Of a stretch of 64,000 bases of DNA, positions 54,878 to 64,000 are shown piece by piece (within the stretch, counting starts at the first letter, position 1; each line of letters opens with the position of its first letter). The stretch spans positions 120,282,922 to 120,346,921 of the forward strand of contig CM077001.1 of the NCBI GenBank assembly GCA_039090855.1, in the 5' to 3' direction. Source of the stretch: Macrothele yani. Its lineage: Eukaryota > Arthropoda > Arachnida > Araneae > Macrothelidae. The notes under the pieces are model-generated. The model had not been told where the DNA came from, ran no database searches, and saw nothing but the letters and a program-made list of their open reading frames with translations. Made by a program: the position numbers and the translations under genes.

Positions 54878-55777
54878 AACCATAACGGTTGCCGGTAAAC
54901 CACCACACAGGAAAACTGCCACACGTCTTTCAGCAACTTGGAAAACTGACACACATTGGAAAATTGCCACACAGAAACACTGCCACATGTATTTCATTAA
55001 GGGGCCGGGAACAAATTGCTGTTCCTCGAGGAACGTTTTGAATGTGTGGCAGTTTTCCAAGTTTCCGAGTTATCTGGGGCAGTTCTCCAAGGTGCCTGAC
55101 GGCGGGAGGAGCTCTTTTGTTTGTCTGAATTTTCACGCCGGTTCATACGAGTTTAGGGCAACTGGCTATAAAAGTTTGGAAGAGGGGGGGTCAAAAATTG
55201 CCGTTTCTTTGGCCTATATTGAGAATTGAACTGGGAACTTTAAACAAGTTTCCAGAAAACATTCTATGTGAGCCAAGCGAGAACTATGCTTTAATTTGAA
55301 GAAATAAATTGCCGTGACTTAGCACATTTCTTAAAACTACAGTGTTCGACGAATAAACGGAATTACAGCACGACTCATGCAGTGTTCAGAAAAGGACGAT
55401 AAGGTGGCACTTTTTAATAACGCTGCACTTTTACTTAGGCCCTAAATATTTATATGGCACGTCAAGTTTGTAACATTTTTCTTTTACTTAATTAATTCAT
55501 AGGCCGTACACCTTTGCCTTTTAACAGCTTTTAATCGTTTAACGTTTACATATCACATCTAGTTAACAGCATTGCGCTTTTAGCTAGGCACTAAATGTTA
55601 ATTCATACGCCCTTTTAAGAGTTTTTTTTTTTACCAATGTGATGCTCACAACGTTTACACATCAAATCAAGTTAATAACATTGGGCGTTTCTTAGGCACT
55701 AAATATGAACTCATAGGCCCTATGCCTAAGTTTTTTAACAGTTTTTATTCTACCAATGTCATATTCACAAAATTTAC

Positions 55778-58291
55778 GGTTGGAGGAAGACCGCCACACA
55801 GGAAGACTGCCACACAGAAAAACTGCCACACATTTTTCAGCAACTTAGAAAACTGCCACACATCGGAAAACCGCCACATAGGAAAACTGCCACACAGGAA
55901 AAGAGCCACACGATTTTCATTAAGGGGTCGTGTACAAATTGCTATTCCTACGAGGACACTTTGAATGTGTGGCAGTTTTCTGGTGTGGCAGTTCTCCAAG
56001 TTTCCGAATTATGTGTGGCAGTTTCCCAACGTGCGTAACGATGGGAAGGAGCTCTTTTGTTTGTCTTAATTTTTAATGTCGGTTCATACTTAGGGCAACT
56101 GGCCACACACTTTCGGGGGGGGGGGTATAAAGATTGCCGTTTCTTGGCCTATATGGGAATTGAATTGGGAACTCAAAACAAATTTCGAGAAAACGTTCTA
56201 TGTAACCCAAGCAAAAATTGTTTTGTTCAGGAAAGACCAATGAGGTGGGAATTTTTTAATAACGCTGCACTTTTGCTTAGGCACTAAATATTTGCATAAG
56301 ATGTCAAATTTGTAGTATTTTTCTTTTACCTAATTAATTCATAGGCCCTACACCTCGGCCTTTTTAACAGCTTTTAATTCGCCGACTTTATGTTCATAAC
56401 GCTTACGCATCAAATCAAGTCAATAGCATTGCTCTTTTACTTAGGCACTAAATAGTCATAGGCCACAGGCATAGGCCTTTTTAACAGGTTTTATTCTACC
56501 ATTGTCATATTCACAACGTTTACACATGAAATCAAGTTAATAATATTGCGCTTTTATTTAGGCACGAAATATTTATTCACAGGCCCTAGGCCTAGTCTTA
56601 GGCTCTTTTACCAGTTTTTATTCTACCAATGCCATATTCACAACGTTTACACAGAAAATCATGTTAATAATATTGAGCGTTTTCTTAGGCACGAAATATT
56701 AATTCATATGGCCTAGGCCTTTTTAATAGTTTTTACTTTATCAATGCCATATTCACAATGTTTACACAACAAATAAATGTAAAAATATTGCGTTTTTACT
56801 TAGGCACGAAATATTAATTCATAGGCCCTAGGCTTAGGCCTTTTTGACAGTTTTTATTCTATCAATGCCATATCACAACGTTTACACATCAAATAAAGTT
56901 AATAATATTACGCTTTTATTTAGACACGAAATATTTATTCACAGGCCCTAGGCCTAGGCCCTTTTACCAGTTTTTATTTTACCAATGTCATATTCACAAC
57001 GTTTACACAGCGAATCATGTTAATAATATTGGGCGTTTACTGAGGCACGAAATATAAATTCATAGGCCGTAGGCCTTTTTAAAAGTTTTGACTCTATCAA
57101 TACCATATTCACTACGTTTACACAACAAATCAATTTAATAATATTACGCTTTTACTTGGGCACGAAATATTAATTCATAGGCCCAGACCTAGGGCTTATG
57201 AACGAATATTTCCTGCCTAAGTAAAAGAGCAATATTATTACATTTGTGTGTGTGTGTGTAAACGGTGTGAACATGTCATTGATAGAGTAAAAACTATTAA
57301 CAAGGCCTAGGCCTAGGGCCAGTGAATTAATATTTCGTGCCTAAGTAAATGCGCAATATTATTACATTTATTTGTTGTGTAAACGTTCTAAATATGGCAT
57401 TGATAAAGTAAAAACTATTAAAAAGGCCTAGGCCATATGAATTAATATTTCGTGCCTAAGAAAACGCCCAATATTATTAACATGATTTTCTGTGTAAACG
57501 TTGTGAATATGGCATTGGTAGAATAAAAACTGGTAAAAGGGCCTAATACTAGGCCTAGGGCCTGTAATAAATATTTCGTGCCTAAATAAAAGCGCAATAT
57601 TATTAACTTGATTTGATGTGTAAACGTTGTGAATATGACACTGGTAGAATAAAATCTGTTAAAAAGGCCTATGCCTGTGGCCTATGACTATTCAGTGCCT
57701 AACTAAAAGAGCAATGCTATTGACTTGATTTGATACCTAAGCGTTATGAATATAAAGTCGGCGAATTAAAAGCTGTTAAAAAGGCCGAGGTGTAGGGCCT
57801 ATGAATTAATTAAGTAAAAGAAAAATATTACAAATTTGACATGTTATGTAAATATTTAGTGCCTAAGTAAAAGTGCAGCGTTATTAAAAAATCCCACCTT
57901 ATTGTTCTTTCCTGAACGCTTGGCGCTTAAATAGAACGTTTTCACGAAATTTGTTTAGAGTTCCCAATTCAATTCTCAATATAGGCCAAGAAACGGCAAT
58001 CTTTATACCCCCACCCTCGAACTTCTGTGGCCAGTTGCCCTAAGTATGAACCGACATGAAAATTAAGACAAACAAAAGAGCTTCTTCCCATCGTTAGGCA
58101 CCTTGGGAAACTGCCACACATAATTCGGAAACTTGGAAAACTGCCCCACCAGAAAACTGCCACACATTCAAAGTGTTCCACGAAGGAATAGCAATTTGTG
58201 CCCGGCCCCTTAATGAAAAGCGTGTGGCAGTTCTCCTGTGTGGCAATCTTCCGGTGTGGCAGTTTTCCTGTGTGGCGGTTTACAGTGAACC
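55778..58291. mobile_element. Foldback element FB5 (2514 bp), inserted in FB4
   Basis: Starts GGTTGGAGGAAGACCGCC and ends GGCGGTTTACAGTGAACC. AAAATTTAC (55769-55777) and AAAGTTTAC (58292-58300) form a 9-bp duplication with one mismatch. That target is a CAACGTTTACAC-type site inside a ~120-bp unit of FB4. Arms about 1.25 kb long meet near 57190, and each contains a G run (56114-56124 and its counterpart near 58010). Confidence 0.88.
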
Positions 58292-58442
58292 AAAGTTTAC
58301 ACATCAAGTCATGTTAATAACATTGCGCTTCTACTTAGGCACGAAATATTAATTCAGAGGCCCTAGGCTTAGGCCCTTTTCACAGTTTTTGTTCTGACTG
58401 TGTCATATTCATAACCATTACATATCGGTACAAATCAATATG

Positions 58443-60725
58443 GGTTGGCGGCAGACCGCCACACAGGAAAACTGTCACACGCTTACGCTTTTCATTAAGG
58501 GGACGGGCACAAATAGCTGTTCCTCCAAGGAACACTTTGAATGTGTGGCTGTTTTCTGGTGTGGCAGTTTTCCAAGGTGCCTAACGACGGGAAAGAGCTC
58601 TTTCGTTTGTCTGAATTTTCATGCCGGTTCATAGTTAGGGCAACAGGCCACAGAAGTTCGAGGGGGGGGGGGAGGGTAAAGCTTGCCGTTTCTTTGCCCA
58701 TATTTAGAATTGAATTAGGAATTCCAAACAAATTTCGAGAAAACGTTCTATGTAAGCCAAGCAAGGGCGAGAATTGCAGCATAATTCATGCTATGTTCAG
58801 AAAAGGATCCGAAGGTGGGATTTTTTAATGACGCTGCTCTTTTACTGAGGCACTAAATATTTAAATAACATGTCAAGTTTGTAATATTTTTCTTTTACTT
58901 AATTAATTAAGAGGCCCTACACCTTCGTCTTTTTAACAGCTTTTAATCCGCCGACTTCATGTTCATAAAGTTTACGTATCAAATCAAATCAATAGCATTG
59001 CGCTTTTACTTAGGCACTAAATATTAAGGTTATAGGCCCCAGGCATAGGCCTTTTTAACAGTTTTTATTCTACCAATGTCATATTCACAACGTTTACACA
59101 TCAAGTCAAGGTAATAATATTGAGCTTTTACTAAGGCACGTAATATTTATTCACACGCTCTAGGTTTAGGCCCTTTTAACAGTTTTTATTCTTTCAATGT
59201 CATATTCACAGCGTTTACAGAGCAAATCAAGTTAATAGCATTGGGCGTTTACTTAGACACGAAATATTAATTTCTAGAACCTTGGTCTAAGCCCTTTTTA
59301 ATAGTTTTTACTCCACCGATGTCATATTCACAACGTTTACTCATCAAACAAAGTTAATAATATTGCTCTTTTACTTAGGCACAAAATATTAATTCATAGG
59401 CCTAGGCCTTTTTGACGGTTTTTAATCCGTCGACTCCATGTTCATAATGTTTACTTATCAACTCAAGTTAATAGCAGTACGCTTTTGCTTAGCCACGAAA
59501 TAATAATTTATAGGCCCTAGGCCTAGGCCTTTTGACTGTTTTAATCCGTCGACTTCATATTCATAACTTTTACATATTAACTCAAGTTAATAGCATTGCG
59601 CTTCTACTTAGGCACTGAATATTAATTCATAGACCCTAGGCACAGGCCGTTTTAACAGTTTTTATCCTTAACTTAGTTTTTATTCTCTATAGGCAGAAAG
59701 GACTAGACTTATGGCCTATGAATGAATATTTTGTGCTGAAGTAAAAGCGCAATATTATTAACTTTATTTGGTGTGTAAACGTTGTGAATATGACATCGGT
59801 GGAGTAAAAACTATTAAAAAGGGCCTAGCGTCTAGAAATTAACATTTCGCGCCTAAATTAATGCCCAATATTATTAACTTGATTTGCTCTGTAAACGTTG
59901 TGAATATGAGATTGATAGAATAAAAACTGGTAAAAGGGCCTAATCCTAAAGCGTGTGAATTAATATTTCGAGCCTATGTAAATGCGCAATATTATCAACT
60001 TGACTTGATGTGCAAACGTTGTGAATATGACATTGGTAGAATAAAAACTGTTAAAAAGGCCTATGCCTGGGGCCTATGACTTTAATATTTAGTGCCTAAG
60101 TAAAAGAGCAATGCTATTGACTTGATTTGATACGTAAACGTTATGAATATGAAGTCGGCGGATTAAAAGCTGTCAAAAAGGCGAAGGTGTAGGGCCTGTG
60201 AATTAATTAAATAAAAGAAAAATATTACAAACTTAACATGTTGTGTAAATATTTAGTGCCTAAGTAAAAGTGCAGCGTTATTAAAAAATCCCACCATATC
60301 GTCCTTTCTGAACACAACAATTCTCGCTTGGCTTACATAGAACGTTTTCCCGAAATTTGTTTGGAGGGAGTTCCCAATTCAATTCTCCATACACGCCAAG
60401 AAACAGAAATCTTATATCTCCCCTCTCCCCCCGCCCCTTGAACTTCTGTGGCCTGTTGTCTCAAGTATGAAGCGGCATGAAAATTCAGATAAACAAAAGA
60501 GCTCCTTCCCGTCGTTAGGCACCTTGGAAAACTGCCACACATAATTTGGAAACTTGGAAAACTGCCATACCAGAAAACTGCCACACATTCAAAGTGTTTC
60601 TCGGAGGAACAGCAATTTGTGCCCGGCCTCTTAGTTTTCCTGTGCGGCGGTTTTCCAAGTTGCTGAGTGACGTGTGGCAGTTTTCCTGTGTGGCAGTATT
60701 CCTGTGTAGCGGTTTACAGTGAACC
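58443..60725. mobile_element. Foldback element FB6 (2283 bp), inserted in FB4
   Basis: Starts GGTTGGCGGCAGACCGCC and ends AGCGGTTTACAGTGAACC. ATCAATATG (58434-58442) and GTCAATATG (60726-60734) form a 9-bp duplication with one mismatch. Arms meet near 59690. Left-arm units include CATATTCACAACGTTTACAC and AGGCACTAAATATTAAGG; the right arm is the inverse. Confidence 0.88.
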
Positions 60726-61779
60726 GTCAATATGATGCGCTTATTAAAATTTTCCAAAAAGGCCTAGACCTAGGGCCTATGAATTAATATTTAGTGCCTA
60801 AGTAAAAGAACAATGCTATTAACTTGATTTGAAGTGTAAACGTTATGAATATGACATTGGTAGAGTAAAAAATATCAAAAAAGGCCTAGGCCTGAGCCTA
60901 TGAATTAATATTTACTGGGATACCACAATACTAATAACTTAACTTGATATGCAAACGTCGAGAATATGACATTGGTAGAATAAAAACTGGTAAAAGGGCT
61001 TATGCCTAGGGCCTGTGAATTAATATCTGATGCTTAAGTAAAAACGCAATGGTATTAACTTGACATGATATGTAAACTTTGTGAATATGACATCGGTAGA
61101 TTAAAAATTGCAAAAGGAGCCTAGGCCTACGGCCTATGAATTTATATTTAGTGCCTAGGTAAAAGTGCGCTGCTATTAACTTATTTTGATACGTAAACGT
61201 TATAAATATGAATTCGGCTGATTAAAAGCCGTTAAAAAAGCTCAGAGTGCAGAGCCTATGAATTAATTAAGTTATAGAAAAACATTAAGAACTTGACATG
61301 TTATGTAAATATTTAGTGCCTAAGTAAAAGTGCAGCGTTGTTAAAAAATCCCATCTTATCGTCCTTTTCTGAACACCGCATGGGTCGTGCTGTAATTCCG
61401 TTGCTTCGTCGAACACTGTAGTTTTAAGAAATATACTAAGTCACGGCAATTTATTTCTTCAAATTGAAGTATAGTTCTTGCTTGGCTTACATGAACGTTT
61501 TCTCGAAATTTGTTTGGAGTTCCCAATTCAATTCTCAATATAGGGCGAGAAACGTCAATTTTTATAACACCCCAAACTTTCATGGCCAGTTGCCCTAAAT
61601 TTGTATGAACCGGCATCAGACCAGAGTTCCGTCGTTAGGCACCTAAAAAAGCTCAAAAGAGGTCCTCCGGTCGTTAGGCACTTTGGAAAACTGCCACACA
61701 TAATTCGGAAACTTGGAAAACTGCGACACATTCAAAGCGTTCCTGGAGGAACAGCAATTTGTGCGCGGCAGCTTAATGA

Positions 61780-62062
61780 AAAACATGTGGCGGTTTTCCT
61801 TAGTGGCAATTTTTCTGTGTGGCAGTTTTCCAGTGTGTGGCAATTTTCCTGTGTGGCAGTTTTCCAATGTGTGGCAATTTTCCTTTGTGGCAGTTTTCCA
61901 ATGTGTGGCAGTTTTCCTGTGCGGCAGTTTTCCAATGTGCGGCAGTTTTCCTGTGTGGCAGTTTTCCAATGTGTTGCAGTTTTCCAATGTGTGGCAGTTT
62001 TCCAATGTGAGGCAGTTTTCCTGTGTGGCAGTTTTCCAATGTGTGGCAGTTTTCCTGTGTAG
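61780..62062. repeat. Expanded GTGTGGCAGTTTTCC minisatellite in the FB4 right arm
   Basis: About sixteen tandem copies alternate between CCAATGTGTGGCAGTTTT (18 bp) and CCTGTGTGGCAGTTTT (16 bp). Other arms carry two to six copies. The array is free of stops in several frames on both strands, which creates long false frames. Confidence 0.95.
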
Positions 62063-62078
62063 CGGTTTACCGGCAACC

Positions 62079-62204
62079 GCCGCATACGCACAAATCACGA
62101 AAGAGGCCATTCACAAGACTGAAGGGACGTAGCTAAGAATTCTTTTAAGAAACCTTTTTTTTTTCATTGTTTTCATATTTTTAAGATTTACATAAGTAGT
62201 AAAG
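62079..62204. other. Flank of the foldback complex
   Basis: Short AT-rich sequence with a T run at 62157-62164. Nothing was recognised. Confidence 0.5.
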
Positions 62205-62276
62205 ACGAGGGGCTCTAATTTAGGACCAATTTTGTTTTCCGTGTACATTAATGACCTTCCTTTTTACATTGATGAT
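62205..62276 (+). pseudogene. LINE reverse transcriptase scrap
   Basis: Plus strand encodes GSNLGPILFSVYINDLP, the conserved RT block of Jockey/CR1-type LINEs (usual form QGSxLGPxLFxxYINDLP). Nothing upstream or downstream continues it. Confidence 0.7.
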
Positions 62277-62678
62277 CAACAGAACCAACGGACATCTGCA
62301 TCACATTAGGAACCTGCGCAGTGGTCATTCTGCGGCCTTCGCGCAGGAGTGCCTCGATGGTATTGACATTAACCTCCGTAGTTGATGTCGGACTGTGGCG
62401 CATGTTAATCATCTCGTGCGTTTCACTGGAGGTTTAATTCAAACGCACGCAAAATTTTATAGCTGCTCTTTGCTCCAGTTTTAAATCCATGCTGGGTTAC
62501 AGAAAAACGTCTGAACTCTACGCCGTCTACTACAAGAGTGAACCAGCGGAGCGCTGTAACGACGCGTCGTCACGTGACTGACATTGCGGGTGTTCCGATA
62601 CAGGCAGCTGCATTTTTCTGCGTGGGTTTGTTTTGGCGCCACAACCACAGTCTCGTTACTTTTTGAACAACCTACGTA
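62277..62678 (-). pseudogene. Mariner-like transposon 5' end with transposase N-terminus
   Basis: On the minus strand the terminal sequence GGTTGTTCAAAAAGTAACGA starts near 62673, with TA adjacent. An ATG at 62490 starts MDLKLEQRAAIKFCVRLN, a mariner helix-turn-helix start, followed by a stop. Then come SSETHEMI (frame changed or deleted) and VNTIEALLREGRRMTT. The element breaks off at 62277. The catalytic domain is absent. Confidence 0.65.
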
Positions 62679-62689
62679 TATACAAACCC

Positions 62690-63280
62690 TGTGGAGTCCG
62701 CATTTGGACGGTACAGGATAATGGTCGTCAGCTAGTCGTTACGTATATACAAGCCCCATCAGTAGCAGCCCCGAAGAATTTTCTAGTCTAATTTTCCTGA
62801 CGTGAAATATCTGCAAGGAATAAATTCTCATCGGTTCCATCTGATGCAGCCTAGAGAATATTTTTAAAGAAATATACTTCTACGAAACGTTTCTACAACA
62901 TGGATTCTTTTTCACAATAAAACAATTTTCTTGGAAACTTCACCACTGGTTTGATTCTAAGTATAATGACTCCTCAGCCTAAAGATTGCACGGTATTTGC
63001 AAAAATGACCCGCGAATATTAGCATATTTCCAATTTGTTCCTTTTTTATAGATCAGGGGTGACTGTGAGATGAAACAAAAAACCTTGAACCCTGACCTCA
63101 GTGCTACATACATAAATAATACGTATTATATATTTATTTATTAAATTGTATAATGTAATGTAAACTACAGGTACACATTATTTATATATTACATATACAT
63201 TGTATTGGCTAGCTAGGCAACAATATATTGATGAATAAATCGTGGGTAGTCAACAACAAAGCAATAACAAATAAATATGC
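62690..63280. other. No gene seen
   Basis: ACGTATATACAA with C-rich continuation occurs twice (62674 and 62741), 67 bp apart. The rest is AT-rich (63120-63200). Confidence 0.5.
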
Positions 63281-63504
63281 AACTCCGTATTTATTAGTGT
63301 AGGAAAAACAATATAATTAATATTCCGCAAGCTTTCCCAGTCAACGGACGGCTTCATCGGGCGTTACAAAGGAAACAGAATCAAGGCCTGATAGATTTTA
63401 GTTTGATTCTGTTTCCTTTGTAACCGCCCGATGAAGCCGTCCGTTGACGGGGAAAGCTTGCGGAATATTATATTGTGTTTCCTACACCAATAAACACGGA
63501 GTTA
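63281..63504. repeat. ~104-bp-arm hairpin (snapback element)
   Basis: AACTCCGTATTTATTAGTGT...CAACGGACGGCTTCATCGGG...GGAAACAGAATCAA and its mirror image end at 63504. The loop is about 15 nt and there are only a few mismatches and a 4-nt indel. It directly abuts the TA target site of the Tc1 element. Confidence 0.9.
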
Positions 63505-63506
63505 TA

Positions 63507-64000
63507 CACTGAGTGGCCTCTTTATTATGACCAGCCCCTCAGTACTTCGTTGGGCCACCTTTTGCCTTTAATACTTCGTCGATTGTTCGGGGGATGGACT
63601 CCACGAGATGTTCATAGGTGGTTTGTGGAATCTGAGACCATGCTTGATGAATAGCACTTTTCAGGAGTGTGAGATTGCAGGGTTGTGGATCCAGCTGTCT
63701 GATGACTCGTTCAACTTCATCCCACAAATTCTCAATGCAGTTGAGATCTAGAGATTGTGGGGGCCACCTAAGCAAAGTAAACTCACCGGCATGTTCCTGA
63801 AACCCATCCTGTAATCTACGAGCACTATGGCAGGACGCATTATCTTGTTGAAAGTAGCCATCGTCATTGGGATAAACCATCCACATGACAGGATGCACTT
63901 GGTCCGTAACGATGTTTAGATATGATGTGCTACTCAGACGTTGATCAACACGAATTAAAGGGCCCAAAGCATGCCAGGAAAGCATTACCCAAACCATAAC
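63507..64000 (-). mobile_element. Tc1-like transposon, 3' part, runs off the window
   Basis: Plus strand reads TA then CACTGAGTGGCCTCTTTATT at 63507, the inverted-repeat terminus. The transposase stop codon lies 32 nt inside. It is a different Tc1 family from the element at 2900. Confidence 0.88.
63539..64000 (-). CDS. Tc1-like transposase, C-terminal part, no break seen
   Basis: Minus-strand frame open from the window edge to the TAA-side end at 63539, about 153 residues. The second catalytic Asp is in FQQDNASCHSA. The Glu of the DD34E triad is in SLDLNCIENLWD. The C-terminus LVESIPRTIDEVLKAKGGPTKY is the usual Tc1 ending. Unlike the copy at 3052 the visible half has no stop or frame change and keeps both visible catalytic residues. 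The first Asp and the DNA-binding region lie outside the window, so activity cannot be judged. Confidence 0.9.
   Translation of the reverse strand, partial: VMVWVMLSWHALGPLIRVDQRLSSTSYLNIVTDQVHPVMWMVYPNDDGYFQQDNASCHSARRLQDGFQEHAGEFTLLRWPPQSLDLNCIENLWDEVERVIRQLDPQPCNLTLLKSAIHQAWSQIPQTTYEHLVESIPRTIDEVLKAKGGPTKY

Larger units (their letters stand above)
54887..62078. mobile_element. Outer foldback element FB4, holding FB5 and FB6
   Basis: Ends are symmetrical: GGTTGCCGGTAAACC at 54887 and GGTTTACCGGCAACC at 62064-62078. The left arm is 54887-55777, the central piece 58301-58433 and the right arm 60735-62078; two complete foldbacks sit between them. FB4 arms contain the ATTAAGGGGCCGGG and TAAATTGCCGTGACTTAG segments and ~120-bp units. 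A 9-bp duplication is not clear at its edges. ACGCACAAA occurs near both (54864 and 62086) but not adjacent to the termini. There is no coding sequence. Confidence 0.75.

Noticed and set aside
61780..62062. CRISPR-like regular array
   Set aside because: Units are directly tandem with no unique spacers, there are no cas genes and the genome is eukaryotic.
54864..62094. ACACAAA-type 9-mer ACGCACAAA as the target duplication of FB4
   Set aside because: The two copies are 14 and 7 nt away from the termini rather than adjacent, so chance or later rearrangement cannot be excluded.
61601..62110. Open frames of 119-155 codons on both strands
   Set aside because: They lie across the 16/18-bp minisatellite of FB4, which happens to lack stops. 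The peptides are repeats of MCGSFP or ENCHTGKLPH and have no other support.

Overview
This window looks like a gene-poor stretch of an AT-rich, transposon-laden animal genome, most probably an arthropod. The reasons are RTE and R4/Dong-like LINEs, Tc1/mariner and hAT elements, tRNA-derived SINEs, a Ty3/Gypsy element without env, and one spliced, CpG-rich first exon. The species cannot be named from the sequence. There is no bacterial-style operon, rRNA or CRISPR array. Almost every long open frame belongs to a mobile element or is an artefact of low-complexity repeats.

Layout. 1-2.7 kb: 3' half of an RTE LINE followed by two head-to-head tRNA-SINEs. 2.9-4.1 kb: a complete but dead Tc1 transposon with TA duplications. 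5.0-6.2, 7.8-8.4, 14.7-16.2 and 23.5-24.4 kb: four short non-autonomous hAT-type elements, each with an 8-bp target duplication. One carries a 1-kb TC-rich array and one carries an RTE fragment. 7.4 kb and 20.7-25.1 kb: Helitron-like termini. 11.0-14.65 kb and 22.0-23.1 kb: foldback elements with very long inverted arms. 26.7-28.5 kb: two 5'-truncated LINEs with a restriction-like endonuclease (R4/Dong type) lying between (TAA)n arrays. 31.5-37.5 kb: a large retrotransposon derivative with 2.7-kb LTRs and a 0.54-kb interior. 39.75-41.57 kb: a solo LTR. 42.0-51.4 kb: a full-length, young Ty3/Gypsy element on the minus strand. 51.5-53.0 kb: SINEs, one with a nearly intact tRNA cloverleaf. 53.6 kb: the only convincing host gene, a 63-nt first coding exon on the plus strand with a CRE-containing promoter and a consensus splice donor. 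54.9-62.1 kb: a nested foldback complex, one element holding two others, which would lie in intron 1 of that gene. 62.2-64 kb: LINE and mariner scraps, a 225-bp hairpin, and a Tc1 element running off the edge.

The most distinctive system is the foldback family at 11.0-14.65, 22.0-23.1 and 54.9-62.1 kb. Its arms are built from a 'GTGTGGCAGTTTTCC' minisatellite, a conserved segment with a G-run, and about 120-bp tandem units containing CCTAGGCC. Several copies have 9-bp target duplications, and no copy contains a recognisable transposase. A related older sequence in this window preserves the empty target site of one copy. The Gypsy element shows gag, protease, RT/RNase H and integrase in order. 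A slippery-type heptamer directly abuts the gag stop, and two homopolymer frame changes displace only the RT segment. The LTR derivative next to it shares a primer-binding-site pattern and an LTR-end motif with it, which suggests mobilisation by the same machinery.
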